NCBI GenBank assembly: GCA_964448045.1
Contig: CAYUVF010000015.1
Coordinates: 1-64,000, forward strand
Reading direction: 5' to 3'
Length of the DNA stretch: 64,000 nucleotides
Source of the DNA: CAYUVF01 sp964448045
Lineage (GTDB): Bacteria > Bacteroidota > Rhodothermia > Rhodothermales > Salinibacteraceae
Position numbers and translations under genes: made by a program. Numbering within the stretch: position 1 is the stretch's first letter; every line of letters begins with the position of its first letter. Positions 62,785 to 64,000 of this stretch are shown piece after piece. The notes under the pieces are model-generated. The model saw nothing but the letters and a program-made list of their open reading frames with translations. It had not been told where the DNA came from and searched no databases.

Positions 62785-63498
62785 GAAACCAATTCCATGC
62801 ATAAGGCGGCTTCCCCCTCCGATTTCTGTCCGGATTCGTGTGGGGTACATCGCATTGCGAAAGGGTGGTGCTGCGAAAGCGTCCATAGCGCTTGTGCCAT
62901 ATTCGACTCTGCTGAGAAATGAGGATTTCGCGCTACCAGCACGGCTCATTCCCGCGTGCTCACAACGCGGACTGTCTTTTCCGAAGGGGTTGGCTGTGCA
63001 CTGCAGAAAACAGCCGGGCGGCTCTCGTCCATTACTATCGTAAATGCAGCCGGTACCCTGCCACGTCGCCCCGAATTATTTCAATATGTGTGTTGACGGC
63101 TATTTCTGGCCCAAAGGAGAGGAGGCGCGAATGTATACGTCTGCTTCCAAGCGTGGCCGCGCCTTATCGATGGGATCCATGGGCGGCGTGCGCAATGGTC
63201 AGGTCCTACGCCGACGGGGGCACCTTCCCATGATTATTGGGGAAAGGGCGAATGGGAGGAAGTAAATGGGAGGGAACGAAGGGGAGAAAGAGAGGCAGTG
63301 AGAATAGGCGGGACGGTTTTTTGCTCTCTTTCTCCCGCTTTCTAACGCCTCTTTCCTTCTGTTCGGTGCGGTCGAGCAAAGCACGTATAGCGACCCTTGG
63401 ATTGGACAAAGACCCACCCCGCTCGTATGTTTATCTGTACAGGGTCGCGGTATGCAGTGCGCGTGAACCTTCTCTAAAGGCGGTCAATCTGCAGCCAT
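62785..63498. other. Long intergenic region without recognised gene
   Basis: No protein was recognised on either strand across 714 bp. Short frames exist but look non-coding. The right part (63238-63336) holds a G/A-rich tract and a long inverted repeat, listed separately. Promoters for the divergent giant-protein and sigma-factor genes must be here but were not located. Confidence 0.5.
63282..63336. repeat. 13-bp perfect inverted repeat in a G/A-rich tract
   Basis: GGGAGAAAGAGAG (63282-63294) and CTCTCTTTCTCCC (63324-63336) are perfectly complementary with a 29-nt loop containing six T residues (63317-63322). The preceding 45 bases are repeats of GGGAA/GGGAGG type like those at 17452-17490. 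It could be a mobile spacer element or a terminator on either strand. Confidence 0.6.
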
Positions 63499-64000
63499 AT
63501 GGGGTCTTCTTCCGCCGGACGCACATCCGAAGCAACCCAACTGCTCATCGATTGGACCGATGGGGACAAGGACGCTGTGGATGCGCTGTTTCCCCTCGTG
63601 TACGAGGAGCTGCGAGACATCGCCCACCATCGGCTGCAACGGTGGCGGCCGGGCCATACGATTCAAACCACCGCCCTCGTCCACGACGCGTACCTTCGCC
63701 TGACGGATCAGACCCGGCTGGACTGGTCTGATCGGGCGCACTTCCTCGCCCTGGCCTCGCGGGCCATGCGCAACATTCTCGTGGACTATGCGCGGCGGAA
63801 GAATGCGCAGAAACGTGGCGGCGGTGCTCCGCATTTTTCGCTGGCCGAGCAGCACATCGGCACGCAGCGGGGAGTCGAGTTGCTCATCTCGCTGGATCAA
63901 GCGCTCGATCGGATGGCCGCCCTCAATGAGCGGCTGTGCCGCGTCGTCGAATGCCGCTTCTTCGCCGGGTTGCGCGATCGCGAAACGGCGCAAGCGTTAG
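63499..64000 (+). CDS. ECF-type RNA polymerase sigma factor, 3' end outside window
   Basis: The first 167 codons are visible, starting MGSSSAGRTSEATQLLIDWT. Region 2 is clear: LVYEELRDIAHHRLQRW, TIQTTALVHDAYLRLTDQ, FLALASRAMRNILVDYARRKNAQKRGG. The start of region 4 follows (LISLDQALDRMAALNERLCRVVECRFFAGL). The TTALVHDAYLRL and NILVDYARR stretches mark the ECF group often encoded next to Ser/Thr protein kinases, so such a gene may follow outside the window. It may serve the large surface-protein genes transcribed in the opposite direction, which is speculative. Confidence 0.9.
   Translation, partial: MGSSSAGRTSEATQLLIDWTDGDKDAVDALFPLVYEELRDIAHHRLQRWRPGHTIQTTALVHDAYLRLTDQTRLDWSDRAHFLALASRAMRNILVDYARRKNAQKRGGGAPHFSLAEQHIGTQRGVELLISLDQALDRMAALNERLCRVVECRFFAGLRDRETAQAL

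Overview
The window is a GC-rich bacterial chromosome segment. It most likely comes from a halophilic member of the Rhodothermota/Salinibacteraceae (Bacteroidota relatives). This is inferred from four things: two surface proteins ending in type IX (Por) secretion sorting domains, acidic proteins throughout, a Rho factor with a long disordered insertion of the Bacteroidota kind, and a 16S tail with a normal anti-Shine-Dalgarno. No database search was possible, so the genus is left open.

Layout. 1-4162: the 3' part of an rRNA operon (16S end, tRNA-Ile, tRNA-Ala, 23S, 5S, strong terminator). 4242-9002: purL, then a TetR regulator and a three-gene operon (two AhpD-like proteins, one SRPBCC protein). 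Near-identical TetR-type operators precede the regulator and the operon. 9320-15160: housekeeping and redox genes (trxA, trxB, a BON-LysM lipoprotein, proline dehydrogenase, a Cys/Met PLP enzyme, a DUF429 protein, pdxH). 15325-19585: a small secreted protein, an HNH nuclease-SF2 helicase fusion (the best candidate for an undescribed or poorly described system), a cupredoxin lipoprotein and a degenerate CPBP-type membrane protein. 19589-29165: recJ, rho with a long Ser/Arg-rich insertion, a tricorn-like protease, a HAD phosphatase, an OmpA lipoprotein and a Nudix hydrolase. 29600-34590: a frameshifted DUF1614 pseudogene, a BLUF blue-light sensor, the aroE-pgeF-yheT-DUF389 operon and an outer-membrane barrel remnant.

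34635-43747 looks like a c-di-GMP-controlled exopolysaccharide locus: a GH5 lipoprotein, a BcsB-like protein, a family 2 glycosyltransferase with an N-terminal MshEN c-di-GMP-binding domain, a GT-C-like membrane protein and an outer-membrane barrel. A PAS-GGDEF-EAL enzyme is encoded convergently at its end. 43707-50373 holds two tandem APC transporters fused to EIIA-like and RCK_C domains, then a CPA-type Na+/H+ antiporter with a TrkA module: an ion and osmolyte transport block fitting a halophile. 50614-52023 is glutamate dehydrogenase. 52155-62784 carries two type IX-secreted surface proteins, one with a cohesin-like domain and one giant protein (about 2766 aa) with a seven-bladed propeller, seven CARDB repeats, dockerin-like repeats and a cohesin-like domain. 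The window ends inside an ECF sigma factor gene.

No CRISPR array, insertion sequence or prophage was seen. Notable non-coding signals are a 31-nt element at exactly the same distance before the start codons of trxB and pdxH, a G/A-rich spacer-type repeat sitting in frame inside the helicase gene, and several inverted repeats that may be operators or terminators.
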